Positions 21,563 to 34,239 of a stretch of 64,000 nt of DNA are shown in pieces. The notes beneath the pieces were generated by a model. It saw only the letters and a list, made by a program, of their open reading frames with translations, was not told where the DNA came from and made no database searches. Numbering within the stretch: the first letter of the stretch is position 1; every line of letters begins with the position of its first letter. The stretch comes from Deinandra increscens subsp. villosa (Eukaryota; Streptophyta; Magnoliopsida; Asterales; Asteraceae): assembly GCA_039602395.1 (NCBI GenBank), contig JBCNJP010000017.1, positions 21,182,836 to 21,246,835 of the forward strand, in the 5' to 3' direction. Made by a program: the position numbers and the translations under genes.

Positions 21563-23164
21563 ATGATAGCATCAACCATGTCCGATTCCAAAAAGAATCT
21601 TTCACCAACATCACATACAAGGAGATACATAGTCGATTCCTCTTTAGGTGAGAGTTTGATTTGTAAATTTCACCGTTTTCTCATCTTTGAAAGCTTAAAC
21701 CGTGATGATATTCTCAATCAGTTAGTTAAAGCTAACATAATTATGTGATTCGTTCCAAATCATTTCAGGAGTTTTGAAGATATTACTAATCGTCTTGTTT
21801 GCGGAGCTTTGTGCATGGGCTTATCAAACAACTCTTCCACCACCTCCCACGAAGTTGGGATCTCCGGATGGTCTTCCTCTTACCTCTCCAAGGATAAAAC
21901 TTCACAATGGAAGAAATTTATCATATATAGAATCTGGTGTTCCAAAAGATGTAGCCAAATTTAAAATAATATATGTCCACTGCTTTGATTGTAGCAAGTA
22001 CCAGAATCCTTTTGCATTTTCAGCCTCACGAGTATGGCTTCTTTAATTCAATTCCTCCATCTAGCTATTTCATTTCCTGTGGTGTTCAATGGAGTAATTA
22101 ATTAACTGATAACAATTTCTACAAACAGGATGTTATTGAAGAACTTGGAGTATACATCGTTGCATTAGATCGGCCTGGTTATGGGGAAAGTGACCCAGAC
22201 CCCAAGCGAACTGTAAAAAGCTTAGCACTAGATATCGAGGAGCTAGCTGATGAATTGAATCTGGGAGAAAAATTCTATGTAGCTGGATACTCTATGGGCG
22301 GTGAAGTCATCTGGTCTTGTCTAAAATATATCCCTCACAGGTTTTTCTTTTATATATACAACTTGATATATAGTCTTATATGTTAAGTTGAAGAATCATT
22401 AACGATTTTATATTTCTGTATGTATTAAACTATAGGCTTCAAGGGGCCGTTATTATTTCTCCTGCCGTAAATTACTGGTGGCATAACCTACCTTCTAACT
22501 TAACCAATGATGCATACTCTCGACAACTCCAACAAGATCAATGGTCTTTGAGAGTAGCTCACTACCTACCATGGCTCACCTACTGGTGGAACACTCGATC
22601 ATGGTTTCCTGGTTTTTCTGTCATTACCCAAAACCCTGCTATTTTTTCTCAAGCAGACATTGAAGTTGTAACAAAGCTAAATGCTATGATCACAGATCCA
22701 ACTCAGGTACCATCTCCTGCGCAGCTCACTATTGTCTAAAAAGTAACATATAATAAGACTCTCTTTAATACATCCGAGACAAAACACTAGACTTCATTCA
22801 AATAAATTATATATAATTATATGCTTATACAATACTCTTCTTTTGTGTCTTGAAGGCAACGTTGATGAAAACACAACCAAGGCTTCAAGGAGAATTCGAG
22901 TCTATCCATCGTGACATGAATATAGGATGGGGTAAGTGGGAATTTGATCCCCTCGATCTTGAAAACCCATTTGAAAATACAAATGGATCCGTTCACTTAT
23001 GGATGGGTGATGAAGATAGGATTGTGCCGGTGACATTACAACGTTATATTACCCAACAACTTGGATGGATCAAGTATCATGAGGTAGTTGGTGGTGGTCA
23101 CACGTTTGCTTTTGCGGATGAGTTGGGCAGTGATATTCTTAAAGCGCTTCTTAAGGTTAAGTAA
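21563..23164 (+). CDS. Alpha/beta-hydrolase fold protein, five exons
   Basis: Exons at 21563-21647, 21769-22031, 22129-22340, 22436-22706 and 22856-23164, all GT-AG, join in frame to 379 codons plus stop. A second ATG (21578) would remove five residues. A hydrophobic segment (VLKILLIVLFAELCAWAY, 30-47) suggests a membrane anchor or signal. The fold is shown by the oxyanion-region HCFD (H99), DRPGYGESDPD (131-140), nucleophile elbow GYSMGG (S171), acid in GDEDRIVP (D331 or D329) and GGGHTF (H359), so the Ser-Asp-His triad is complete. Cys at position 100 where HGFD is usual in relatives is noteworthy. The family includes many plant hydrolases of unknown substrate; I cannot name one. It is the only intact host gene in the window. 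Confidence 0.9.
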
Positions 23165-24479
23165 TAGTATTACACATTTAGGAAAGGAGATTCTTTTTGT
23201 TTAGTTGGTTGTCCAATTTATTATTTCTTTGCTCTCAGTAATGTATTAGGATTGTATCCATTTGTTTGTTTTTTATATCTAAATATATGATATACATTTA
23301 TACGTTTGTATTAAAATATAACAAGCCACATAGAAAAAAATTTATATGACACAATAAGTTTTAACTTTAGTGATTACCATGCGGTGGAGATCCTTTTTGC
23401 AGCTTAAATAAGAGGAATATATATAACATCTTCACAGATAGTGTGACCTCGATCCATCAAATCTATTAATGTGGTATACTTGTTAATTGATGCAATTCAA
23501 CTTGGTTAGCATTTACTCAAGTAATATCTATATATAACGAGTTGGTGACCATCCCGCGCGTTGCAACGGGTCACCCTTGTTTTGTACTTTCGTTTTTAGT
23601 ATATTTTTAAAGTTTTCGACTTTGGCCATGACTTTTTATAGTTTTATACTTCGACCACGCAACTGTTAGACTTTTACGTTTTATACCCTTAATTTTTCTA
23701 CTTTCGTGTTTATATTTATAAATCCTCCATGTGTAATTCATTAGACGGAATTAGTATGTAAAAGGCTTGAAAATCCAAGGGCCAAATTGTAAAAACCACC
23801 AAATGTTGTGGCTAAAACACAAAACTAGAAAACAATTAGATAAAATTAATATAAAAGGCTTGAAGTTTAAGGACCAAATTGTAAAACTACTAAAATGTTG
23901 TGGCCAAAATATAAAAGTAGAAAAAGAATAGTATGCCTTTTAAATTAAAATTGTAATATATATAATTAGATTCATTACATCTTTTTGTAGTTTAACCAAA
24001 ATAAAGTCAAAGTCCACATTTGAAATGGAAGTGTCCACCTTGATCATCACTCATTTCTCGATCGATGAAATATTCAATCTTGTCTTACGAAAACAACTAT
24101 ACTTGAAATGGAACTATGACACAATATGACAAATAACAGTTATGATATGATATATCAAATTCACTGTAACGTATATAAGTATCATTTATCTTTATAAAAC
24201 TTGGAAACGTAAACTCAAACACAATCATTATTCTACTTGCATTTAATATACAAATGCAATATTTTAAACAATTAAAACATTATCTAACTTACAACTCATA
24301 AACTTTTATAAAACTTGCACTAAACTTCCATGTTTATAAAAACCATAGCTACTAACCAATTCAATTCCATAAAACACTCACAACTTAACTAATTATATCA
24401 TATAGTTTTATCCATATTATAAAACCTCATAAAGTTTATAAAAATAAACCCACCAAAAATATAATCTTTGTAACTTTTT
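23165..24479. other. AT-rich downstream spacer with dispersed-repeat pieces
   Basis: Contains CCCGCGCGTTGCAACGGG at 23553-23570, related to the hairpin at 20717, which may mark the end of a small non-autonomous element. After it come two diverged tandem copies of a phrase beginning AAAGGCTTGAA (about 23761 and 23854). No gene was recognised. Confidence 0.4.
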
Positions 24480-24979
24480 NNNNNNNNNNNNNNNNNNNNN
24501 NNNNNNNNNNNNNNNNNNNNNNNNNNNNNNNNNNNNNNNNNNNNNNNNNNNNNNNNNNNNNNNNNNNNNNNNNNNNNNNNNNNNNNNNNNNNNNNNNNNN
24601 NNNNNNNNNNNNNNNNNNNNNNNNNNNNNNNNNNNNNNNNNNNNNNNNNNNNNNNNNNNNNNNNNNNNNNNNNNNNNNNNNNNNNNNNNNNNNNNNNNNN
24701 NNNNNNNNNNNNNNNNNNNNNNNNNNNNNNNNNNNNNNNNNNNNNNNNNNNNNNNNNNNNNNNNNNNNNNNNNNNNNNNNNNNNNNNNNNNNNNNNNNNN
24801 NNNNNNNNNNNNNNNNNNNNNNNNNNNNNNNNNNNNNNNNNNNNNNNNNNNNNNNNNNNNNNNNNNNNNNNNNNNNNNNNNNNNNNNNNNNNNNNNNNNN
24901 NNNNNNNNNNNNNNNNNNNNNNNNNNNNNNNNNNNNNNNNNNNNNNNNNNNNNNNNNNNNNNNNNNNNNNNNNNNNNNN
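24480..24979. other. Assembly gap (500 N)
   Basis: Exactly 500 N, in AT-rich spacer. Open frames that appear to cross it are artefacts. Confidence 0.98.
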
Positions 24980-27742
24980 CACACACATTTTCCAACATTA
25001 TCTTGGTTACTTGATTGTTCAATGAAATTAGTCCCTTTTTGGTCTTGATTTACGACTTTTTCATGTTTGAAACGATGTTATTTATGTTTACTTTTGAAGG
25101 AATTTTGACTCTCTTTTTGGAGTATTATCTCTTAATTGATGTGTGATGGTTATTAAGGAGTAAAATAAGCTTCGTAAACCTGTGGTATAATCTCAAGTTT
25201 TGCATCTAAAATAAGTTTGGATCATGAAATTGAGAAAAAGTGTTGTTCCAAGCCTATTTAATGTTAAGGATTTTGCATAATTATATGGAAACTTATGAGC
25301 CTTTTCATAAACTTAGCTAACTGTTTTAAAAAACATAATCCATTTTGTCGATTGTATTTTTCTGCTCAAAAGTTGGTTGTTTATTTGGAAGTCTTTGTCT
25401 TTTGTTCTTTCATTGTTCTTTTAGTAGCTTTGATTATTTCATTTACATGGTCCATCACTTTATTTGAGGCTTATACTTTTGAATGTACGATGTAGTTTTC
25501 ATTTTTTCTTCTTTATAGGTTTCTATCTGAATTTGTTTGTGGCTGTTTGTATTTATCCATTTTAATTTTCTAGCTTTTTGTTGTTGATAAACTATGATGC
25601 TTATAAGGTGTTTGATAAAATGTCTTATTTTTAAGTAAGATTGGTCTCTCTTCTTTTGTAGTCTGTAGATGTATAAATCTAAATGCGTATCTTTGATTGA
25701 ATTCATGTTGCTTTCATTTGTCACTATCTATCTATATTGGATATTTTTAAGCTCTGAGAGTACAACTACATAAATTGATTGCGGTTAGCAGACCTTAATT
25801 GCTTTAACTAACTAATACTTTCACATAAGGAAAAATTTTGCGATGGGGTTCTTTTAGATTTTGGTTCTTTTGCTTTGTGATGTTTTGAATATTATGATTT
25901 GATTATTTGGTGAACATTGGTGATTTGTATCTATTGTTAGTGCTTTAATGATGTGTCATATGTGGATTGGAGCTGCTAACACGTCTTAAATGATCTAAAT
26001 AGCTACATTTAGTATGAAATGGGATATGAACAAACTGAGTATGTAATAAAGTATGTAATGGACTTGAGTGCTTTAATGATGCGTCATACGTGTGTATGGA
26101 TGGGGCTAGGTCTATTTACGAGAATTAGATAATATTACAATTTTCAAGTTTCTTTGATTAAGCATATTTGTTACACGTTTTGTGTTGGTTTTTTCTACAG
26201 GTGTGGAGATTTTCACTCAGGTGATTGGGTTTCAAGCGTAGTTGGTGCTAACTTCATGCCTCATATTCACATAATCGGTTATGAGTGGTAATGTAATGAA
26301 CGAGATGTAACTATTGATTTCAAACTCCATCTTGGATTGAAACAAATTCTATCACAGAATTTGTATAGGTTCAACTGAAACAAAAGTGTGCAGACATCTT
26401 TTAGAGGGAAAGAAATAAGGAACCAAAATTTATATACATAAAAGTTGAACTTTACAAATGAGTTTTGGGTCCCTATTTATACGTACAAAATTGGCGGTTC
26501 TATCCCCTTCAATTGACACAACTGTTGGTGGCATAACTACCATTTAACCAACTTAACCAACTATTTGACACAAACTTATGTACAAACTTATTAATATGCT
26601 TCTAATATTTCTTTTATGAAGATTATTTTTCCAACAATAATAACTGGAATCTGCTTATAAAACTAAACATAAAACAATTCATAAATGTCATTTGATATTA
26701 GTTAATCTTCTTTTCAAGTGTCGCTTAGATGATTCACAAAAAGGGTTTCTTTTGTTGATAGATTTCAACCCGCTTAACCCATTTAAATTTACCACTTTCG
26801 TCAAATTTTCTTTTTAGACATTGAACATATGCAAGATGATATGACACTTTATGGTTTCAATCTATATGCCATATAGTAACTTCCTAGCTAGAACTTGGAG
26901 GTTTCTGTTTAAACTTCATTTACAAAAATGATAACTCTCTTATGTTTATAAGCCTTCTTGAAACTCCCCAACACAAAGATCGGCTATTTCTTTTCTTCTT
27001 TTTCAGAAAGTTCAAATTTGTAGCTTAACTCACCAACACAAAGATCTGTGTGTTAATTGTTTTAAGTTTATTTCAGACACACAACTCTTTTATATCATAG
27101 AAGAAATGAGGATGATTAATCATTTTGTTGCGAATGGAGCATCAATGTCAATGTATTGATAATTAATTTGTAGATTACATTTGGATAGAACTATTAGGTA
27201 CTTAAGTTTGACTAAATGTAATGTAGTCAAAATAGTTGTTTTCTGTATTATAAGTCCCACTTGTAAGAAAAAAAAGTTAAAAATAATGGGGTTACAAGTT
27301 GGGCCAGTGGGGTTTCTCACCTATGATGAGTTTCCTCCGGATGGGAATTGAAGATGACATATGTAACACTAAAATTAATTAAAAAACATTTACCTTTCAA
27401 AATCCGCATTTTCTATCCTCACTTTCAAAGCACTAAAATGAATTAAAAAAGTGGGTAAAATGGAATATGGAAAACACTAAAATGAATTTTAAAAAAATGA
27501 AAAAAAATGAGTAAATAGAAAATGGAGAGAACCAACCTCAAACTTGCAACCTTTAAAAATGCGCCGAATGATCTTACCACTAGGCTAGTGGCAAGCTTTG
27601 TTACATTTTTACAAAACTTAATATTAAATAAGTACTCGTCATAAATAAAAAATCCTTAGCACCGTTCGTATAATTTCCACTTTGCGTACGAAGTTGAGGG
27701 GGTCCAGGGGGACCCCCTGAGCCTATTACAGGTCTGCCCTAT
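24980..27742. other. AT-rich spacer, largely unassigned
   Basis: No convincing gene. At 26200-26285, after TTTTTCTACAG, a short open stretch reads CGDFHSGDWVSSVVGANFMP and could be a relic exon, but I cannot identify it. At 27540-27600 the minus strand has tRNA-like words (TAGCCTAGTGGTAAGA and GGTTGCAAGTTTGAGG), and at 27698-27746 GGGGGTCCAGGGGGACCCCC precedes GGTCTGCCC; both resemble features of the 2728-3241 element, so a related non-autonomous element may end near 27745. Confidence 0.4.
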
Positions 27743-28560
27743 ATATATAAAGGAATCAAAGTTGTAGAAAGAATTGATGATGAAGGAGAAGGAACCGGTC
27801 TTCCGCTTCTACAAATAAGCATGCATATAAGAGATATGCCAGATGAAGAAATTATTCAATTTTACCACAATGGTATGATTGATTATTTCGATTTTCGTTT
27901 AACAACTAAAACTAGAAAAACTCCTAGATCAGTTTGGAGAAAAATATACTTTAACAACAAGAAACATTGCTACACACACGTTTCCTCCAACAATAGGCTG
28001 CAAGATGTTCTCTTCTCTGCCTAATGAAAATGATCACACATACAGACCAGCTAGAAAAAGAATATTTATTCGCCACAAAATAACAGTTCAAAATTATTTA
28101 GAAGTTTGGCTATTAAAACAAATATAGATTTCTCAACTCTTTGTTGGCTAGAGAGTATGGGTGATTATGACAGTTTTAAAGACAGAACAATCTTAAAGTT
28201 CAAAGAAGATCCGACTAAAGCTTTCATTACAAAGAATAAAAAAACAATTACAAAGAATAAAACAACTCTGGTCTTGCCTGAAGGCCTCAATTGGAAAGAC
28301 TTCAAGTTCTTAGCAGAAGGACATTATACACACGTATGGACACATAAAAATTAGAACATGCTCTTGCCTTTCATTGGGGAAGGAGATAACTTAGAGCTAA
28401 GACACATTCACAATGATGATGACATAGAAGACTGTGACACAGACCCAGGTTTGGCACCTTCAATCGACAACACACATAGAGACTTCTAAAGATGACGTCA
28501 TCTATGACATACTCAACCAATAAACAGACAAGATGGACATGCAATATGACAAATCAAATT
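27743..28560 (+). pseudogene. Unassigned ORF relics at the left of the pararetroviral block
   Basis: Two open stretches (27821-28024, extendable leftward to about 27752, and 28106-28354) are joined by readable sequence in other frames and end in an acidic tail (HNDDDIEDCDTD, about 28410). They lie just before the viral promoter, the place of the polyprotein C-terminus or a separate downstream ORF in this family. No diagnostic motif was found, so the viral origin is inferred from position and composition. Confidence 0.4.
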
Positions 28561-28599
28561 ATGACTCTTATCCAGACAGCATCTATCTATTTTAAGTCA

Positions 28600-29031
28600 T
28601 TTTTAGATAAGCATCTACTTTTTTTAGTTTTGTTTGTTTGTTTCTTTAATCCCCTACCGTGGATTTAGTTTGTCAAGGTCATTGTATAGCATAGTTGTTT
28701 ACCTATAAAAGGTATTTTCTTCATCAGTTGTAAGCACCAAGCTATTTTACCAGAAATAGCAATATTATCAAGCTTTTATGGCACACTAAATCTATTTTTT
28801 GTACTTCTTAGCCAAGACTCCTAGTCTCCGAGTTCTTCATACCATATTCCCTACATATTAAAAAATAGTCTTTTTTTACCTACTTTTACCTTCTCTGTAT
28901 CAAAGTTCATCCGATGTGCATACACTCATCATTCGCCTCCTCTTACCTCTGTAAGTTTATCTCCTATATATATACTTATTTTTACTTTTTATTATAAATT
29001 TTTACTTTTTTACTGTACCTTTGAACCTAAA
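28600..29031 (+). promoter_or_regulatory. Pararetroviral intergenic region and promoter
   Basis: A non-coding stretch with TATA box CTATAAAAGG at 28703-28712, followed by a leader-like region rich in CT runs. In caulimovirids such a promoter drives the terminally redundant pregenomic RNA. It runs to TGGTATC at 29032, the start of a primer-site match, where the viral order is broken by the first RT copy. Confidence 0.6.
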
Positions 29032-29035
29032 TGGT

Positions 29036-29705
29036 ATCCAAAAAGTGCAGAATCATCCTACAATTTTACATCTAGAAAAAGAGGTCTTATAGGATAAGAC
29101 ATTAAGAACTCAAAGATAAAATATGCATGTAAATGCAAAATAAAAAATCTAGACATCTCTATTAGAACAACAAACATAGAATATAGCCCTCTCGATAAAG
29201 ATAAATTCAAAAAACAAATACCAGAAATGTTGACTGATTAGAAAATCAGAAAGTCCACATAGGACAGTAGCATTCATAGTAAAAGATCATAGTGAAATAA
29301 AAAGAGGAAAAGCAAGGATATTCTATAACTATAATATGTTAAATGATAACACTGAAGATGATGGATATAACATTCCAAATAAAGACAGCTTATCAAACTT
29401 AATACAAAGAAAAATGATTTTTTTTAATTCGACTTAAAATCATGATACAATCAGTTACAACTAGAAAAAAACTTTAAACCATGGACAGCCTTCACATGTT
29501 CAGAAGGACAATTTGAATGGAATGTTCTTAGCTTTGGACTATAAAATGCACCTTCAATATTTCAACGGTTTATTGAACAACATATTCTTACAATATAATT
29601 ACTGTTTAATTTATATTGATGATATTTTAGTTGCAAGTGAAACAGTACAGGAACACGAGAAGCATCAACAAAAGGTTTTTGAAGAAATAAAAAAGAATGG
29701 TATAG
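29036..29705 (+). pseudogene. Pararetroviral RT fragment, copy 1
   Basis: It matches the copy at 34285-34934 over its length. It retains the catalytic motif YIDDILVAS (29617-29643) and the upstream run for FTCSEGQFEWNVLSFGL. It is broken by stops (for example TTGACTGATTAG near 29233, where a stretch present in copy 2 is missing) and by single-base changes. It is flanked on both sides by TAAATGGTAT, the primer-site start. Confidence 0.75.
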
Positions 29706-29711
29706 TATAAA

Positions 29712-29723
29712 TGGTATGAGAGC
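29712..29723 (+). other. tRNA-Met primer-binding site of the pararetrovirus
   Basis: TGGTATGAGAGC matches the common plant primer site TGGTATCAGAGC at 11 of 12 positions. A leader of about 230 bases and then the small ORFs follow, the expected order from the conventional genome start in this family. Confidence 0.6.
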
Positions 29724-29939
29724 AAGAACGATTTCAACATCTAAAAGACTGAGATAGACTATATTATGGCTGCAAAAAGCATAAGTCCAACTATTTTAGA
29801 GAACCCGCTCAGGTGAGGATTATGGGATTTGTTTTGCTCTATATCACAATGTTATTGTGTTTTATGTTATTATGTATTTATATCTAGTTTAATTAGAGGA
29901 ATATGGGAAAATATGCTAAGGGAAACCAGATATAGGATG

Positions 29940-30866
29940 TCTAACTAAGGAGTCGGAAATTTTTTAAATATTGATTACTTTCAACCAAAAAACTCAAATT
30001 CTCTAAGAAAACTAGATTTTCTAAATTTAGAACTCTTTGAAAAAACAGAAATAAATAATATAAGTACCAGCAGTTATAATTTTACCTGCAAATTTAAAGA
30101 AAAGTTTCAACATAATCTACATACTATTAAACACACACCTAAACGGCCTATCAGATTTAGTAATAAATCTAGGACACAATTTACAAAAAGAATCCAAAAA
30201 CAATAAAATTACACTAGAAAAATTAATAAACATTACAACTAAAAGATATGAAGAAATTAAAAAGCTCGCAGAAAACATAGAATATATTAAAGATCAAAAT
30301 AATCAAATAATAAAAGAAATAAAAGAAATAAAGAAAAATATTTCAAATAAACAAGATATTCTACATTAATTAAGTCACCAATTAGAAAATTGTAAACCAA
30401 AACAAACAAAAAACTTAATAACAAAAGTAGAAAACCAGGTTGTAAGTCTAGACAAATTATTAAATACAGTTAAAACTATTGTTGAAGAATAAAAACTGGA
30501 GAACTCAAAAGAATATAAAGAGGCAATAGAAAAAGTTAAAAAAAATATAAAACAGAAGATAATAAGGTTTTTCACAGGTTACACTTCATATTCAGGAACT
30601 AGCAAAAGTGATAAACAAAACTCACTTTTATTTAATTTTATTATAAGTCTAAAGTGATAAACAAAACCCACTTTTATTTAATTTTATTATAAGTCTATTA
30701 CTACAAATAACAGAAAAATTAAATACATTAGAAAAAAGATAAGGTAGAAGCCAGTATTACAGACGATATAGATAAAATAACAGAAGCTATAAATAAACTA
30801 TATATACAAGATATACAAACATATAGAAAACCTAAACCGTACACACATTGGGCACCAAGAAAATGA
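29940..30866 (+). pseudogene. Small coiled-coil ORFs (ORF1/ORF2-like relics) of the pararetrovirus
   Basis: Several frames give Lys/Glu/Ile-rich heptad-like sequence (for example KRYEEIKKLAENIEYIKDQN near 30245), typical of the small virion-associated or coiled-coil proteins ahead of the polyprotein. Stops interrupt them. A 46-bp direct duplication at 30606-30697 lies inside. The last frame ends PYTHWAPRK with a TGA that overlaps the next ATG as ATGA at 30863-30866. Confidence 0.5.
30606..30697 (+). repeat. 46-bp tandem duplication inside viral sequence
   Basis: Two copies of a unit starting AAGTGATAAACAAAAC lie head to tail, with one visible difference (ACTCAC against ACCCAC). It breaks the viral reading frames. 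Confidence 0.85.
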
Positions 30867-33800
30867 GTGATCGAGATAGTAGAAACTTCCTAGGAAGAAG
30901 CAGAACAACACAGGAAGCTAGAAACTCAACAAGTAATATACAAGATAATATCATCTGACTCATTCCTAAATAGATTTATAAGGAGAGGTTCGGGGTCTAG
31001 TAGTTCACAATGGATAGTACAGTTAGAAGAAGAAATAGATCTAAATAGAAATATAGACCTATACAACCAACACCAACTAGATATCATAAACCCAATGATT
31101 CTATATCAAACATGTATATTAAATGTAAATACAACATTAATAAGAAGCAGTAGAGAAGAAAGCCAAGGGTGGTAAACAGAATGGTAACCATATACTTATT
31201 CTCACCTGAAATAATAGAAAGAATTAAACAGTCAAGAAAGAACTTTGTACATACAGGATTAATAGTAATAGGAATAAAAGCTTTAGGAAGAAAAAACTTT
31301 GGAACAAAATTACTAGCATTATTACTAGATAAAAGCTGGAAATGTGAGCTAAAAAGGCAATAATATCAGGAATGGAAGTTGACCTTAACCAAAATACAAC
31401 ACTATTTTATTGTACACCAGGACTCGTAAAAGATATTAGAAATTTATAGAAAATAAAAATAGCGTTACAAACAAAAGGATATGAAAATTATGAAGGTAAT
31501 AATATAGTTATTAGTATAGGAGTACTAGGGAAAGCAAGTAACAGATCATAAATGAAAAATAAAGTAAACATAGAAGGAATAGTTAACACCATAACATCAA
31601 AATCAATACAAATGATAGATCCAATAAAAATAGATCCCGAAGAATTAGTAGGATTAGAATGACAAATACATGATTTTAAAGAAGAAGAAAATGTAAGGTT
31701 AGTACCAAAAAGAAGTTATATATATGAAGGAACTAATGAAAAACAAAGCCTAAGATTTACAGACTTTAAAAAAGAAGAAAAAAAAAGTGAAGAGACTGAA
31801 GAAACAGAGTATAACTTTATGAATATTATAGATATTAACGAAGAATATAATGAACCAATTTATGATACAGAAAATGAAGAAATTAATACAGAATTCTATA
31901 AATTCGAACAAGAAGAAACAGATTATAGTTTGCTAGAGTATTTAGTGGAAGAAGAAACCATTACAGGATTTAAAATAGAAGAGACTAATAAAACCATTGA
32001 ACAAATAATAAATAGAAAATTTACAGAAATAAATATACAAGAAGAAGTTGATGACATGATTATTGAATGTATGTTAAACCTAGGAAGGACTATGAAGAAA
32101 GTTACAATAAGTTACAAGAATATTATAACCTACCGTTAGTAAACAACCTTCTACAAGAAAAGACAATGATTTCAGAGTTTTATAAACAAGAACAATCCTT
32201 TATTGATCAAGATATGAAAGGTCAATATAAAAGAGGAAGAGTGGATTGGAGTGAAGCAGGAACTTCAATAGCAAATGTCATGGGTAGAGAACCATGGACA
32301 AAACCATCAGTAACTTATCCACAAGAATCAAATAAATGTGGACATGGAAATAGATTACCCATAGGCTCTATATACAGTGACAATATGTTGTTATTAGAAC
32401 AACAAAAACCACAATTATGGTATGATGATATATTAACATGGGAACCAACAGTGGTACGAATGTGGGAAACAAATAAAAAAGAAAGCATGGATATGTTTTC
32501 ATATTTAGAAACTACATTAGGACCAACAACTCTAGGAATCTCACAAAGTAAAAAAGGCTCAAGATCCAACAGAAATGAACAGAATCAAAGCATTAGGAGA
32601 CAACCCTTATAATTTCATATCCCAGATTAGAACACTCATTTTAGGGGTAGATCCAACAAAAAATAATAGCTTAATACAAGATACCGCCATTAGAAATTTA
32701 GAACAATTAAGTATTGCAGATATGAAATATATAAATGAGTTTACCTTAGATTTTACAAGATTATTATCACAAACAAGTTTAGCCATGGATGATGACTTGT
32801 GTAACAAATACTTTATAAAATTACCAGGTGATTTAGGAAAAAAATAAAGATGAACTATGGAAACAAACATACAGTGATAAACTAAATCTAGGAATAGGAC
32901 CTAGAATAACTTTTACATTTGGAATACTAGAAGAAAGATGTAAGGAGGTTGCTTTACAAGAACAATTAAAAAGAAATATGCGTTTTGTAAAACAGCAATA
33001 TATACACCACATGCATATGGTTATTATGATAAAAAGAAAAAGCTTAGAATAAGTACTACATACAAAAAAGGAATACAAACCATATTATAAAAACAAGCCC
33101 TACTATAAAAATAAATACGTTAAAAAACATCAAACAAGACAATGTAAATGTTATATTTGCGGAGATGAAAAACATTTAGCTAATAATTGCCCAGAAAAAA
33201 ATAAAAATACTGAAAAAAGTAATCTAGTAGAACAACTAAATGACTATGAAATAGAGGATGTAGATACGGATAATGAATCAATTTATAGCATATATAGTGA
33301 AGATGAATAGTCAGTTACAAAAGTAACATATACATATATGAATACAGAAGAAGAATGTAGTCATAAGTGGATATCTAACAGAGGAAATAATTATATAAAA
33401 TGTTATAATTGTGGATATTATCCAAGTATAGAAAAAAGATCACAATATTTGTTTTAAAGAAATATGTTATATATGTCAAAAAAGATATACGATGAAGAAA
33501 TAGATACACCAGAAACAAGTAGTAATATAGAATCAAATAGTCAAGAAAAATCAATAAAGAAGCTTGAAATGATTACAAAATTACATAGTCTAAAAATAAA
33601 TAATATTGAAAACAAAATAAAAGAAATTGAAGAATTGGTCGAAAAGAAAAAAGAACAGGGTGAGTATAGCAAGATGTCAATAGAAACAGAAGCAGAGCAA
33701 ACATATATACAAACACAAGGATGCGTAAATATGATAAATATACAATGTAGACTATGGCTAGATAACAATAAAGTATTAGATCTACCAGCCCTAGTAGACA

Positions 33801-33975
33801 CAGGAGCAACAAAGAGTTTATTATCTTACAGTTTAGCACCACAACAGTATCATAAAAAATTTGCCTATAATCTAGTTACAAGAACTGCAGATGATAGAAT
33901 AATTTCAATAACACATTACTTAGAACCAATGGGAATTCAATTTTTAGATTTTGCTGAAAATTACAGTGCAAAGTA
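30863..33975 (+). pseudogene. Pararetroviral polyprotein relic: movement, coat and protease regions
   Basis: The relic starts at ATG 30863, within the ATGA overlap. In pieces and shifting frames it shows a movement-protein-like region (about 31000-31700, including IINPMILYQTCILNVNTTLI), an acidic linker (31819-32139), a coat region (32170-33060), a zinc finger CYICGDEKHLANNC (about 33149-33192), a further Cys-rich piece (CYNCGYYP near 33401), a coiled coil (33550-33660) and an aspartic protease (LVDTGATKSLLS, about 33792-33827). Such polyproteins give the proteins for spread, encapsidation and processing. Many stops and frameshifts show it is not expressed as such. Confidence 0.65.
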
Positions 33976-34239
33976 AGACATACCACAAGTAAATATAAAC
34001 CCCCAACATATAAAATCAAAAGATTTTGTACTTGGTTTAAACTTTATTTTTGGTCTAAATGGAGCAGTTACATTAACAAGAAATTTTATAACGCTTAGTA
34101 AACATGTTTATAATTTTCCAACACTAAGATATAATAGTACATCTGCATTTGCTCAGAAACGTGGAGAAAAAGGAAACCTAGACTTCTTAAAAAATAAAAA
34201 AGAACAACACATAGAAATTGAAACTATTAAATTACTTAC

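Noticed and set aside
27530..27610. tRNA gene on the minus strand
   Set aside because: A- and B-box-like words are present but no cloverleaf can be formed; better read as a SINE-like or transposon-derived relic.
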